Shown: positions 55,530-63,965, counted from the stretch's first letter. The stretch is 64,000 nucleotides of DNA from JAGVSR01 sp963825555 (GCA_963825555.1 CAWGTZ010000014.1:1-64000); one strand, 5' to 3'. Numbers and translations are program-made. Notes: a model not told the origin generated them from the letters alone.

Positions 55530-56177
55530 TCAGCAGCCGACCGAGATGGTCACGCCGACCGCGGGGATGTAGCGGGTGCACTCGCCGGTGGTTTCGGTCG
55601 TGGTGTCCTTGGCAGCCGGCTCGGCCGTCGTTTCTTCGGCGGTCGAGACGGAAGCGGTGTCGGTGGTCTCCTCAGAGGTGGTCGTCTCGGTGGCTTCGGC
55701 TTCTATGTCACCCTTAGTGAGGGTGGCGATCGTGGAGGGGGCCTGGACAGTGGTCTTGCTGACGACGACCGGTTCCTCGGCGGTCACGGCGGGGGCCACT
55801 TCAGCGGTCGCAGCGGCAACCTTGGCTTCCTCGCGGGCTTTGCGGGCAGCAGCCACGCGGCGGGCTTCGGCTTCAGCTTTGGCCTTTGCCTTGGCGCGGG
55901 CTGCTGCTTCGGCCTTCGCCTGAGCCCTTGCCTTCGCCTGAGCCTGAGCCTTGGCCTTCGCACGGGCCTGAGCGGCGGCCTTGGCGCGGGCGGCCTTGGC
56001 GGCCTGTGCCTTCTTCTGCTGATTATGATTGTGGGCTGCGGCAGCCATCGCGCCGACAGCAAGAACGCCGAGGCCGATGCCGAGGCCGACGCCGCGGCCG
56101 GCTTCTGCGGTGTTGGTGATGGCCATCGAAGCGGCGATGACGGTGGCGGCGAGGGCGGTTGTGATCTTGCGGGCCAT
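55530..56177 (-). CDS. Secreted Ala/Lys-rich, Thr/Glu-tailed protein
   Basis: The 215 residues start with a signal peptide (about 1-26, ending NTAEA) and a glycine-rich hydrophobic stretch (VGLGIGLGVLAVGAMAAAAH). A long Ala/Lys repeat follows (AKARAQAKAEAAARAKAKAK type, about 55-120), then a Thr/Glu/Ser-rich region and the C-terminus ECTRYIPAVGVTISVGC with two cysteines. The middle should be a single charged alpha-helix, as in TolA. The terminal Cys-flanked motif resembles tails of other small alphaproteobacterial secreted proteins. Function unknown; periplasm or cell-surface location is inferred. A palindrome lies 104 bp upstream. Confidence 0.72.
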   Translation of the reverse strand: MARKITTALAATVIAASMAITNTAEAGRGVGLGIGLGVLAVGAMAAAAHNHNQQKKAQAAKAARAKAAAQARAKAKAQAQAKARAQAKAEAAARAKAKAKAEAEARRVAAARKAREEAKVAAATAEVAPAVTAEEPVVVSKTTVQAPSTIATLTKGDIEAEATETTTSEETTDTASVSTAEETTAEPAAKDTTTETTGECTRYIPAVGVTISVGC

Positions 56178-56280
56178 TGGGTGTCTCCATCTGGGCTATC
56201 TGGTTGGTCGGGAGCGGCGTCGGTGATCTGCGTCTCCGTTCGCCGATGAACTCACTATGCCCGTGGGGCTCACGGCCCGC

Positions 56281-56296
56281 TGTTCCGTCAGGAACA
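56281..56296 (-). promoter_or_regulatory. Perfect TGTTCC-N4-GGAACA palindrome upstream of the Ala-rich gene
   Basis: Top strand CTGTTCC GTCA GGAACAG: seven base pairs on each arm, centred 112 bp before the start at 56177. This is the best copy of the recurring motif. It could also form a small hairpin with loop GTCA. Confidence 0.45.
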
Positions 56297-56370
56297 GGGA
56301 GGAAGATTTATGGGGGAGGCACCCAAAACAGGTATTAACTCATTGATTATGCGTTTGTATTTTAGGCGCC

Positions 56371-57213
56371 TTAGGCGGCGAGGTTTCGCTCGGAGGGGTC
56401 CCGGGCGGCACTGATCCGGTCTAGAAAGGCCAGCGTCCGATCCAGGACGACCCCGCGCTGCCGGTCGATGGTGACAAGGTGATAGCTGTCTTCAAGGACC
56501 ACCAAATCGACCTGTCCTGCGAGGTTTTCCTGAAGGTAGGTGGCGTTGGAGAGGTTGGCATAGTCGTCCTCGCGCGGGTGCAGGATCAGCGCGGGGACCT
56601 TGATGGCCCCGATCCGGCCAAGCACGGCGTTGACCAGCCGGCGGCGCTCCAGCACCGCAATTCCGGGCGTGGAGTAGTCAACCGCCGGCGCGCCGGGCGC
56701 TGCCAGGGCCTGCTTGATGAACGTGCGCAGACGGTGGTCCTTGATGCCGAACTCCAGGGGGGCGGGAAAGCGGAAGAGGTTGGCGAATGTGCGCGACGTC
56801 ACCAGCCGGAAAAGGTGCGCATACCAGGGAATATGGCGCCCGTTCAGCCACAGTGTCGGCGAGTAAAGGGTGAGACCTGAAACCTTCTCAGGGTGACGGG
56901 CGGCAAGCAGCAGGGCAAGGACGGCACCGGTCGACAGGCCGCCAACGATAACGCGGTCGCAGAGGCCGGAGAGAAGGGCGAGGCCCTCCTCGGCACTGCG
57001 ATACCAGTCCTGCCAGGTGGTGGCCTTGATATTATCTTCGCCGCCGCAGTGCCCGGCGAGCTGAGGGCAATGGACAGTGTAACCGGCGCGGGCGAGCCCG
57101 TTGGCTATAAACCGCATCTCGGTCGGCGTGCCGCAAAGCCCGTGCACGAGCAGTACGCCCGTCCGGCCGCCGGGGATGGTAAACGAATGATCCTTGTGAA
57201 CGGACATGTCCAA
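56371..57213 (-). CDS. Alpha/beta hydrolase (carboxylesterase or lysophospholipase type)
   Basis: The 280 residues have the alpha/beta hydrolase fold: oxyanion segment LLVHGLCGTPTEMRFIANGL, nucleophile elbow GGLSTGA (Ser about 95), acid residue in LHPREDDYA and catalytic His in DSYHLVTIDR. Similar to Est30-like carboxylesterases and monoacylglycerol lipases of the Hydrolase_4 group. Cytoplasmic by lack of signal peptide. Divergent from bfd. A TGTTCC/GGAACA element lies 30-70 bp upstream. Confidence 0.85.
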   Translation of the reverse strand: MDMSVHKDHSFTIPGGRTGVLLVHGLCGTPTEMRFIANGLARAGYTVHCPQLAGHCGGEDNIKATTWQDWYRSAEEGLALLSGLCDRVIVGGLSTGAVLALLLAARHPEKVSGLTLYSPTLWLNGRHIPWYAHLFRLVTSRTFANLFRFPAPLEFGIKDHRLRTFIKQALAAPGAPAVDYSTPGIAVLERRRLVNAVLGRIGAIKVPALILHPREDDYANLSNATYLQENLAGQVDLVVLEDSYHLVTIDRQRGVVLDRTLAFLDRISAARDPSERNLAA

Positions 57214-57616
57214 CGCCTCCCAAATTCGATGGGGCGGACACTAAGGAACAGCTTGAACGGCCGCTGTTCCCGTCGATACAGGCGGCAACCGTTTCGCTAA
57301 ACCGACCTTTTCCCGGCCTTTCGTTTCAGTGCCGGGGCGTGCTTTCCGTCTGGCGGCAGAGCATGGCTGGGGTTCCGGCATGGGCTACCGGTCCGGGCTC
57401 CCGCCCCGCCCCCTGCGCGAAGTCGGCACTTGACAGTCTCCCGCTGTCCCGCCCATCTTCGTTTCGGTTCAGACGATCCGTTTCGCATCCGATGTGGGGC
57501 CTTGAACCCCAAGGTTTGGAGCACACCTTGACTAGTACTGTTCGGCGCTCGGACGCCTTCAACGCCCCGGTTTGGCGTTCCTCCAAATTTGCGGCTCTCG
57601 CTGGAGGGTCGCTCTC
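57214..57616. other. Divergent intergenic region between the alpha/beta hydrolase and bfd
   Basis: About 400 bases. The part next to the hydrolase carries an inverted repeat and a palindrome (57245-57280). The rest shows no convincing gene; frames at 57297-57524 and 57326-57730 on the minus strand have no recognisable content. No ICE-type motif was found before bfd. Confidence 0.5.
57245..57280 (-). promoter_or_regulatory. Compound TGTTCC/GGAACA element upstream of the alpha/beta hydrolase
   Basis: GGAACAGC (57245-57252) and GCTGTTCC (57263-57270) form a perfect 8-bp inverted repeat with a 10-bp gap. The second arm also forms TGTTCC-CGTC-GATACA (57265-57280), the weaker N4-spaced palindrome seen at the three other sites. 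On the minus strand GGAAC at 57270-57266 is followed after 16 bases by GTT, so an EcfG-type promoter is an alternative reading here. Confidence 0.4.
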
Positions 57617-57958
57617 ATGATCATCTGTTCTTGTGCTGTCGTGTCGGACAAGGATCTGGAGCAGGCCGTGCTCGAGGTTATGAGCCAGCCCAATGCGCCC
57701 CTGCCGACGCCTGGCGTTATCTATCGGCATTTACAGAAGAAAATGCAGTGCTGCGGGTGCGCGCCGCTGGCGGCTGATACGATTTACGCCAAGATGGAAG
57801 ATCTTGAGCGGCGCGGACTGATTTGCCCGTGTGCCTGTGCGACCGCCAAGTCGCGACTGCAGAATATGCTGCCCCCACCCGAGCGGCGTTCCGTGATTGC
57901 TCCGCGCAACCGCGTCCCGCCCTTGCCGCTGCCCTCCGCCGCCAGACTAAAGGCGTGA
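57617..57958 (+). CDS. bfd: Bacterioferritin-associated ferredoxin-like protein
   Basis: [2Fe-2S] protein that helps release iron from bacterioferritin. The 113 residues start MIICSCAVVS with cysteines at 4 and 6, as in Bfd, then QCCGC at 45-48. A third cysteine cluster, CPCAC (70-74), and a basic, Pro-rich C-terminal tail are not usual. The start at 57617 follows GGAGG. Adjacent to bfr and in the same direction, 164 bp upstream, which supports the assignment. The spacing between the first two cysteine groups is longer than in canonical Bfd. Confidence 0.8.
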   Translation: MIICSCAVVSDKDLEQAVLEVMSQPNAPLPTPGVIYRHLQKKMQCCGCAPLAADTIYAKMEDLERRGLICPCACATAKSRLQNMLPPPERRSVIAPRNRVPPLPLPSAARLKA

Positions 57959-57979
57959 GGCGCAGAAATCCGGTTAGTC

Positions 57980-57996
57980 TTTATAATCGTTCTAGA
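57980..57996 (+). promoter_or_regulatory. Irr-type iron control element (ICE-like) upstream of bfr
   Basis: TTTATAATCGTTCTAGA matches the rhizobial ICE consensus TTTAGAA-N3-TTCTAAA at 12 of 14 specified bases and lies about 126 bp before the bfr start. Irr represses or activates iron genes through ICE motifs, and bfr is a known target class. It is placed in the bfd-bfr gap, so bfr may have its own iron-controlled promoter. Confidence 0.55.
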
Positions 57997-58122
57997 ATGT
58001 GGAATGGTGTCGCCGTGTCCACCTGAGCGGCCTGCCACGTCAGCGTCATTCAAGGTGACGTGCCGAACGCGGTGAACATCCGCCCAATCGCAGACAACAA
58101 GACCAGCATCGAGGGTTAGATC

Positions 58123-58614
58123 ATGAAGGGCAAAGGCAACAAAGAAATCATCGAAATTCTCAACGAGTTCCTCAAGCTCGAGCTGGGTGCGGTCAACCAG
58201 TACTGGTTGCACTACCGCATGCTCGCCAACTGGGGCTACACGAAGCTCGCCAAGAAGGAAAAGGCCGAGTCACTTGAAGAAATGGTGCATGCCGACCGGA
58301 TCATCGACCGCATCATCTATCTCGATGGGTTTCCCAATCTGCAGTATGTCGCGCCGCTGATGATCGGCGAGAATATCAAGGAAATTCTCGAGTGCGATCT
58401 GAAGGGCGAGAAAATCGCTCTGGAGACCTACGCGCGCGGTCGCGACATCTGCAAGAAGCACGGGGACTACGTCACCATGGCTATCTTCGAGGAACTCCTG
58501 AAGGACGAGGAAGGCCACCACGACTTCCTGGAGACGCAGCTCGATCTTCTCGGCCGCATTGGCGTCGAGAACTATGGTCTTCTGCAGTCTGACCCGGCCA
58601 ACGAAGTCGAGTAA
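58123..58614 (+). CDS. bfr: Bacterioferritin
   Basis: Haem-containing ferritin forming a 24-mer iron store. The 163 residues include ferroxidase ligands in FLKLELGAVNQYWLHYRM and in LKDEEGHHDFLETQLDLL. The haem-binding methionine is in SLEEMVHADRIIDRI. Length is typical. The bfd-like gene precedes it and an ICE-like motif lies upstream. Its stop codon abuts the stop of the convergent membrane-protein gene at 58615. Confidence 0.96.
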   Translation: MKGKGNKEIIEILNEFLKLELGAVNQYWLHYRMLANWGYTKLAKKEKAESLEEMVHADRIIDRIIYLDGFPNLQYVAPLMIGENIKEILECDLKGEKIALETYARGRDICKKHGDYVTMAIFEELLKDEEGHHDFLETQLDLLGRIGVENYGLLQSDPANEVE

Positions 58615-59085
58615 TCACTCCAGATCTTCGACGAAAGGGCCTGTCCGGCGCTCCACCAGACGTGAGCGGGGACGCGGCGGCGGCAAGTCGAGACGAATGG
58701 GCGGAGGCCGGTCGCGCACAATGCGGCCGGCCCTTTTCTGTGCCGGTACCGCGATGACATCGTGGAGAAGGATCGGGCGCCTGTCGCGTACGATGCGCCG
58801 CGGCCGCGTTGTGAAAGGACCTGCGGCGAACGTCTCCAACACAGAGGCGAGCAGGCCGGTTGCAAGCACCATAAAGAGGGCTTGCTGGGTTTCTGCCGCA
58901 AACAGAATGAGCATCGCCAAGGCGAGGAAAGCACCGTTGATCCAGCGCAGAGTGAGGGCCGCGCCTCTCAGGTGCGCGCGCCATTTTAGGATGCGCAGCC
59001 CGTCATTGCCCGGGATTAGCCAATAGCGTCGTCGGCCGAACAACGGCTTCACGAGGCGCGCGGCTTCTCGTGAGCGAGAATTCAC
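58615..59085 (-). CDS. Small predicted membrane protein of the polysaccharide locus
   Basis: The 156 residues have two hydrophobic segments (about 50-62 and 68-85) and a basic, Pro/Arg-rich tail (RPRRIVRDRRPILLHDVIAV, then RPPPIRLDLPPPRPRSR). The ATG overlaps the stop of the ligase gene (ATGA), so it is translated from the same message. No family is recognised. A role in capsule or EPS assembly is inferred only from position. Confidence 0.55.
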   Translation of the reverse strand: MNSRSREAARLVKPLFGRRRYWLIPGNDGLRILKWRAHLRGAALTLRWINGAFLALAMLILFAAETQQALFMVLATGLLASVLETFAAGPFTTRPRRIVRDRRPILLHDVIAVPAQKRAGRIVRDRPPPIRLDLPPPRPRSRLVERRTGPFVEDLE

Positions 59086-60348
59086 CGCATCGTCTCCCTC
59101 GATGCCGTCATGAGACCCCAGACGATAGCCAGCAGGGTGTAGAAGCTGCGCCAGTGGTCGCTATCGATGATCCAGCCCTCGAGCGCCGTCGCGACGAAAG
59201 CCGCGTAGACCATGATGAAAAGCGGCCGCCAGGGTGTTGCCTGGAGACAGTGGCGGAAGCCGAGCGCCAGCGTGAGCCCGACGACGACCCAGTAGGCCCC
59301 GCCGCCGATCCAGCCTGCATTCAGCAGGATGCTCAAGAAGACATTGTGAACTTCCTCATGGTGATGGACCGATGCAAACACCTGCGCGCCGATCCCCAGA
59401 GGATTTTCCAGGACGAGGTGCAGTGCCTTTTCCTGTCCGCCGAAGCGGCCATCGGGGCCCACGTCGTAGCTCTGGGTCAGGCTCGCGCGCTGGGAGAGGA
59501 GGCTCGCCACGTTGTCGAACTGCATCGCGACAATCACGGTTCCGACAACGACGAGCGCGCCGGTGCATGATAGCAGGATGATGCGCATCCGCTGTCCGAC
59601 GCTTGGCGCAGTGACGAACGCGAGCCAAAAGTAAAGGAGGGCGGCAAGGGCGAGATTGAGCCATGCGCCGCGTGAGAAGCTCAAAAGGACGGCCGATGCG
59701 AAGAAGGCGGCTCCTGCGAGCGGAAGCAGCGATTTGCGAACCGGCCACGTGATTGCCAGGTGCAGGCAGTAGAGGAAGGGAAGTACGAGGAAGGGGCCGA
59801 AGACGTTGGGGTCCTTGAATGTGCCGGCGGCACGGCCGAACTTGGTGAAGAGATCGTATACGCCCGGGATTACGCCGACGTATCCGGCAAGGCCCGCCGC
59901 GCCCGCGACGAAGGCGGCGAAGGTCCACGCCGAGAGAATGAGTTCTGGTATGGGTCTCGGGATTGCGCGCGATGAACGCCGCTGTGATGAACGAGACCAA
60001 GTAGAGGAATAACGAGACGCTCGTATGCGTCAGCGATGCGGCCATGTCGGGCGACAGCGTGGACGCCAGATATGCCCCGGCGGCCGCTACCAGCCACAGG
60101 CTCAAGTATGTCAGCAGCATCGGCGTCACGAGGACGAGACCGACTGCGGGCAGCAGGATGAGAAGTCCGGCGGAAAATATGTCTACGGGGGCAGGCTCGG
60201 TGAAGACCACACCGCTCATCGCGAACGTCAGCCAAACAGCGGCCAGCGACAGGATGTGCGCGGCGCTACGGGGGCGCTGGAGTGCGGTAGCACCTCGATG
60301 GCTGTCCGGAAATGAGAAGGACTGTACCGCAACCGTCATCGTCGCCAT
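59082..60348 (-). CDS. O-antigen ligase/polymerase-type membrane protein (one +1 frameshift)
   Basis: Wzy/WaaL-like multispanning protein of exopolysaccharide assembly. The N-terminal part (60348 to about 59942) carries several helices up to ITAAFIARNPETHTRT. After one extra base near 59940-59942 the frame resumes as ILSAWTFAAFVAGAAGLAGY, FKDPNVFGPFLVLPFLYCLH, LSFSRGAWLNLALAAL and the C-terminal helices. Removing the base gives 421 residues. NVFG and SFSRG are typical of the periplasmic-loop region of the O-antigen ligase superfamily. Only the downstream piece from 59684 would be found by a naive gene caller. Confidence 0.85.
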
Positions 60349-60504
60349 GCTCCCGATACGTTCACGGAGCTATCTGCAAACACCGGGCCGTTTCCCGGTC
60401 GGTTTCGGCGCACTAGGAACAGGGTTTCCGATGTATGAACGCAAAGCGGCCGGGTGCTCGCCATCGCACCCGGCCGCTACGTGTAAGCGGTCACGCCGTC
60501 GATC

Positions 60505-62007
60505 TCAGTAAGCGTTCTCGGTCTTGAGAAGCGACAGCGGCGTCTTGAACAGGATGTAGAGGTCGAACAGCACCGACCAGTTCTCGATATAGTAGAGATC
60601 GTGCTCGACGCGCCGTTCGATCTTTTCTGCGGTGTCGGTTTCCCCGCGCCAGCCGTTGATCTGGGCCCAGCCGGTGATGCCGGGCTTGACCTTGTGACGG
60701 GCGAAGTAGCCATCTACGACCTCGTCATAGAGACGGTTGTCTGCTTTCGCGGACACGGCATGAGGGCGCGGGCCGACGAGTGACAGTTCACCCTTTAGGA
60801 CGTTGAAGAGCTGTGGAAGCTCATCGAGGCTTGTTTTGCGGATGATGCGGCCGACCTTGGTGACACGCGGATCATCCTTCGTGACGAGCTTGGCAGCGGT
60901 TGAGTCACAGCGGTCGGTATACATCGAGCGGAATTTGTAGACCTCGATCAGCTCATTGTTGAAGCCGTAGCGCTTCTGCTTGAAGAGCACTGGGCCGCGG
61001 CTGTCGAGCCGGATGGCGATGGCAACGGCCACCATGATCGGGGCCAGAAGAACGAGAGCGAGCGTAGCGATCGTCTTGTCGAAGAGCCACTTTGATACTG
61101 TGCCCCAGTCGGCGATCGGCTTGTCGTAGAGATCGATCATCGCCACCGAACCGACATGCGTGTAGGTTTTAGGCGAGAAACGGATCGCTGTGGCACGCGC
61201 GGGTAGCTTGATGTCGGCGGGCAGCACAGACAGCGTCTTGACGATCTGAGCCAGCCGGGCTTCGGCAGCCACAGGCAGAGCGACGATCACGAGGTCGATG
61301 CGGCAGTCGCGGCCAAGCGCCAGCAGGTCCTGAAGGCCGCCGAGTCGTGGGTAGCCGGCGATCACACGCGGCGCGCGGGCTTCCTCATCGCGGTCGTCGA
61401 AGATACCCGTGATGCGCAGGTCGATGCCCGCGTCCTTTTCGAGTTGAGTGATGACCTCTTCGGAGACGGGACCGGTCCCATAGATGACGGCCCGGCGGTA
61501 GAGGCGGCCCTGGCGTGCCCAGGAGCGGACAAGATGAACGAGCGTAGCGCGGCCGGCCAACACGCCCATGGCTCCAAATCCAAGCCACAATGCAAGCCAT
61601 ACGCGCGAGTACTCGTGTGCCGATTTGAGAAATACGAGTCCCACACCGATAAGGGCGACAGTAACGGCCCATCCCAGCAGAACGCGCGGCAGTTGCGCGA
61701 TAAAGGAGGAGAAGCGCGAGCCGTCATAGAGCCCGAACACCTGGAAAACACCAACGGTCAGGGCGCCGGACGCGAGTAGGAGCACGAAGTAGTCGGCATC
61801 ACGCGTTACGATCGGCTGGCTGACGTAGAGCAGCGCGATGGCGAGGCCGACCACCATGACGATCGTCGCATCCGCGATCCGAACCATCCCAGCCACCACG
61901 CGCTGGGAGACGAGGCTTCCCTGCTCCGGATTCCAAGTATCCGCGAGACGCGGAAGGTAGGGGATCTCAATGGCCGCGGTCTGGAGGGACGAATTCGGGA
62001 GGGACAT
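60505..62007 (-). CDS. Undecaprenyl-phosphate glucose (sugar) phosphotransferase
   Basis: Membrane enzyme of the polyprenyl-phosphate hexose-1-phosphate transferase family (WcaJ/PssY/ExoY type), initiating exopolysaccharide repeat-unit synthesis. The 500 residues have four to five N-terminal helices, a cytoplasmic Rossmann-like CoA-binding domain (about 150-260) and the C-terminal transferase domain: GPVLFKQKRYGFNNELIEVY, KTSLDELPQLFNVLKGELSL, VGPRPHAVSA and the PGITGWAQINGWRGETD segment. It lies between the GT4 gene and the ligase gene. Confidence 0.93.
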   Translation of the reverse strand: MSLPNSSLQTAAIEIPYLPRLADTWNPEQGSLVSQRVVAGMVRIADATIVMVVGLAIALLYVSQPIVTRDADYFVLLLASGALTVGVFQVFGLYDGSRFSSFIAQLPRVLLGWAVTVALIGVGLVFLKSAHEYSRVWLALWLGFGAMGVLAGRATLVHLVRSWARQGRLYRRAVIYGTGPVSEEVITQLEKDAGIDLRITGIFDDRDEEARAPRVIAGYPRLGGLQDLLALGRDCRIDLVIVALPVAAEARLAQIVKTLSVLPADIKLPARATAIRFSPKTYTHVGSVAMIDLYDKPIADWGTVSKWLFDKTIATLALVLLAPIMVAVAIAIRLDSRGPVLFKQKRYGFNNELIEVYKFRSMYTDRCDSTAAKLVTKDDPRVTKVGRIIRKTSLDELPQLFNVLKGELSLVGPRPHAVSAKADNRLYDEVVDGYFARHKVKPGITGWAQINGWRGETDTAEKIERRVEHDLYYIENWSVLFDLYILFKTPLSLLKTENAY

Positions 62008-62072
62008 GAACTGACCGTGTTAGAATGCTGATGCTGGACTGATCCCCTTCCAGAAAGCATTCGGCATGCCAT

Positions 62073-63260
62073 TCATGCTCTCCCGGCTGCCTTGATCTTT
62101 GTGCCGATGTTTTGCGGTAAAGAAAGCGTTAAAGAGGGGGCTCTTGTATAGAAATCCAGGATCTCGTCGGTCATGCGTGCCACGGTAAACCGGTTCTGGA
62201 CCGCTGAGCGCAGGCCCCTTGCGCGCTGTTCGGCGGTGCCCCGTTCCAGAACGGCCGCCTTCATCGCAGTCGCCAACGCCTGATCGTCTCCAGGCGGGAT
62301 GAGTCCCGTGTCCGTACCCGCGACGATTTCGGGAATGCCGCCTACGTTGGTCGCCACCATCGGCATGCCCGCTGCGGCGCCTTCCAAGACGACATAGGGG
62401 AAGCTTTCCTTCAGGGAGGGTACGACGAGTGTCCGTCCGAGAGGGAAGGCGGCGGCGGCCGGCATTGCTCCGGGATACCGCACCTGGTCCGTCAGGTTCA
62501 GTTCCTGGGTCAGCGCCAGAAAGCGGTCCTTATGGGGTCCCGAGCCCACGATGACCGCAGTTGTACGCTGCCAATCGTTCAGCGTCCGCAGCGCCCGCAG
62601 CAGCACATCCACGCCCTTGAGGTCGCGCAGTTCCCCTATGAAAACGAAGTCGGCGGCATTGGAGTTCGGCGTGTGGGGCGTGAAATCGGCTGGTTGAAGG
62701 CCGTTCGGGACGACGCGCTGGGCTATCGCGAGCTCCCCGATGCGTTCGGCAAAGGTTCGGCGGGCGAAGTCGCTTTCGAAGATCAGTCCGCTCGTCATGC
62801 CTGCCAGGAGTTTTTCGAGCCCGTGATAGATGCGGCCCTCCAGCGATCCGGCGGGAAAATTGAGGGTTCCGCCGTGCGGAGTATAGAAAACGGAGATGGG
62901 GTGGCTCTCAGTGACCTTGAGGAGCCGTCCGGCCAGCCGCGCATAGGCGCCGCCCTTGGCGCCGTGGCCATGCAGGACATCAAGGGAGAGGCTTCGCGCG
63001 TGGCGGGCGACGGCCCGGGCTGCAGCTAGGTCTCCTAGGCCTGGCTTGCGGCTCATGGGAACGAGTTCAAGACCCAGTTCAAGGTTTGACGCGACCGCAT
63101 TTAGCCTTGCGGCGGTCAGCCCGTCACTCGTGTTGGCATCGGCCACGATGCCGACGGCATTTCCGCGGGCGACCTGCTCTGCGGCCAGATCGAGCACGTG
63201 CCGGAACAGCCCCCCAACGGGCGCTCGCATGCAGTGCAGGATCCGGAGGCGGTATGACAC
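62073..63260 (-). CDS. GT4-family glycosyltransferase
   Basis: The 395 residues form a GT-B retaining glycosyltransferase. N-terminal domain: RILHCMRAPVGGLFRHVLDL, donor-binding half with FVFIGELRDLKGVDVLLRAL and the E-x7-E motif in ESFPYVVLEGAAAGMPMVA, followed by NVGGIPEIV. Likely adds a sugar to the lipid-linked EPS repeat. It starts 28 bp after the export lipoprotein gene stop and belongs to the same operon. Confidence 0.9.
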   Translation of the reverse strand: MSYRLRILHCMRAPVGGLFRHVLDLAAEQVARGNAVGIVADANTSDGLTAARLNAVASNLELGLELVPMSRKPGLGDLAAARAVARHARSLSLDVLHGHGAKGGAYARLAGRLLKVTESHPISVFYTPHGGTLNFPAGSLEGRIYHGLEKLLAGMTSGLIFESDFARRTFAERIGELAIAQRVVPNGLQPADFTPHTPNSNAADFVFIGELRDLKGVDVLLRALRTLNDWQRTTAVIVGSGPHKDRFLALTQELNLTDQVRYPGAMPAAAAFPLGRTLVVPSLKESFPYVVLEGAAAGMPMVATNVGGIPEIVAGTDTGLIPPGDDQALATAMKAAVLERGTAEQRARGLRSAVQNRFTVARMTDEILDFYTRAPSLTLSLPQNIGTKIKAAGRA

Positions 63261-63287
63261 GCAACTTTTCCTACCGATGACAAAAGG

Positions 63288-63965
63288 TCAGAAGAATTGC
63301 TCGTACACGAAAACGGTATCTCCGGGCTTAACGACATAGTCGGCTGGGGCTTCGATCTGCTCCACGAAGCCGTTGGTCCGGCGGGTGAGGCGGAAACGAC
63401 GGTCGCTGCCGCGATCGGAGAGGCCGCCCGCAATGGCGATGGCGGTCTCGATGGTCATCCCCGAGACGTAGGGAAACTGACCCGCATTCTTGACCTCGCC
63501 GTGGATAAAGAAGGGCCTGTTTTGCTGGATGTCGACGGTCACCTGCGGGTCCCGCACGAAGTCGGTGGCGAGACGGGCAGTGATGGAAGCCTCCAGGTCC
63601 CGTGTGGTCAGTCCGCGCGCCCGGACGGTTCCGATGAGGGGCACGGTGATGCTGCCCTCGTGGTCGACGGTATAGCCGCGGGACAGGTTTGGCTGGCCGT
63701 AGACAAAAATGCGAAGCCGGTCGCCCGTGTCGAGAAGATAGGGGCCGTCGGTGTCGGCTACAGCTTGCGGCGGCCCCCCGAATCCGACCGGCACGACTGT
63801 TGGTTCGCCATAGGAGACGGTCTCGGCCACCTCGACCATGGGTGGCGGACCCGCGAGCGTGTAGTCGGGCAGCGCGAAATCGGGGTTTTCGGCACAACCA
63901 CCCAGAACCGGAAAGATTACAAAAAACAAAACGCCGGAGAGGGCCGCTTTGAGACGTGAATACAT
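63288..63965 (-). CDS. Polysaccharide export outer membrane lipoprotein (Wza/GumB type)
   Basis: The 225 residues start with a lipoprotein signal (FFVIFPVLGGCAEN, lipid attachment Cys about 24). They carry the Poly_export domain (LDTGDRLRIFVYGQPNLSRG, IQQNRPFFIHGEVKNAGQF) and an SLBB-like beta-grasp segment near the C-terminus (YVVKPGDTVFVYEQ). It forms an outer-membrane exit channel for EPS. It is the first visible gene of the cluster; the chain-length regulator (Wzc/ExoP-like) is not in this window, which ends 35 bp upstream of the start. The start at 63965 is chosen by the signal peptide. Confidence 0.88.
   Translation of the reverse strand: MYSRLKAALSGVLFFVIFPVLGGCAENPDFALPDYTLAGPPPMVEVAETVSYGEPTVVPVGFGGPPQAVADTDGPYLLDTGDRLRIFVYGQPNLSRGYTVDHEGSITVPLIGTVRARGLTTRDLEASITARLATDFVRDPQVTVDIQQNRPFFIHGEVKNAGQFPYVSGMTIETAIAIAGGLSDRGSDRRFRLTRRTNGFVEQIEAPADYVVKPGDTVFVYEQFF

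Noticed and set aside
56335..56349. Possible CtrA site TTAA-N7-ATTA near 56335
   Set aside because: The second half is ATTA, two mismatches from TTAA; too weak beside the perfect site at 40742.
53141..57280. Reading the recurring GGAACAGC half-sites as EcfG general-stress promoters
   Set aside because: Only the site near 57265 has GTT at the right distance (16 bases); the other three lack a -10-like GTT, whereas all four fit an N4-spaced palindrome.
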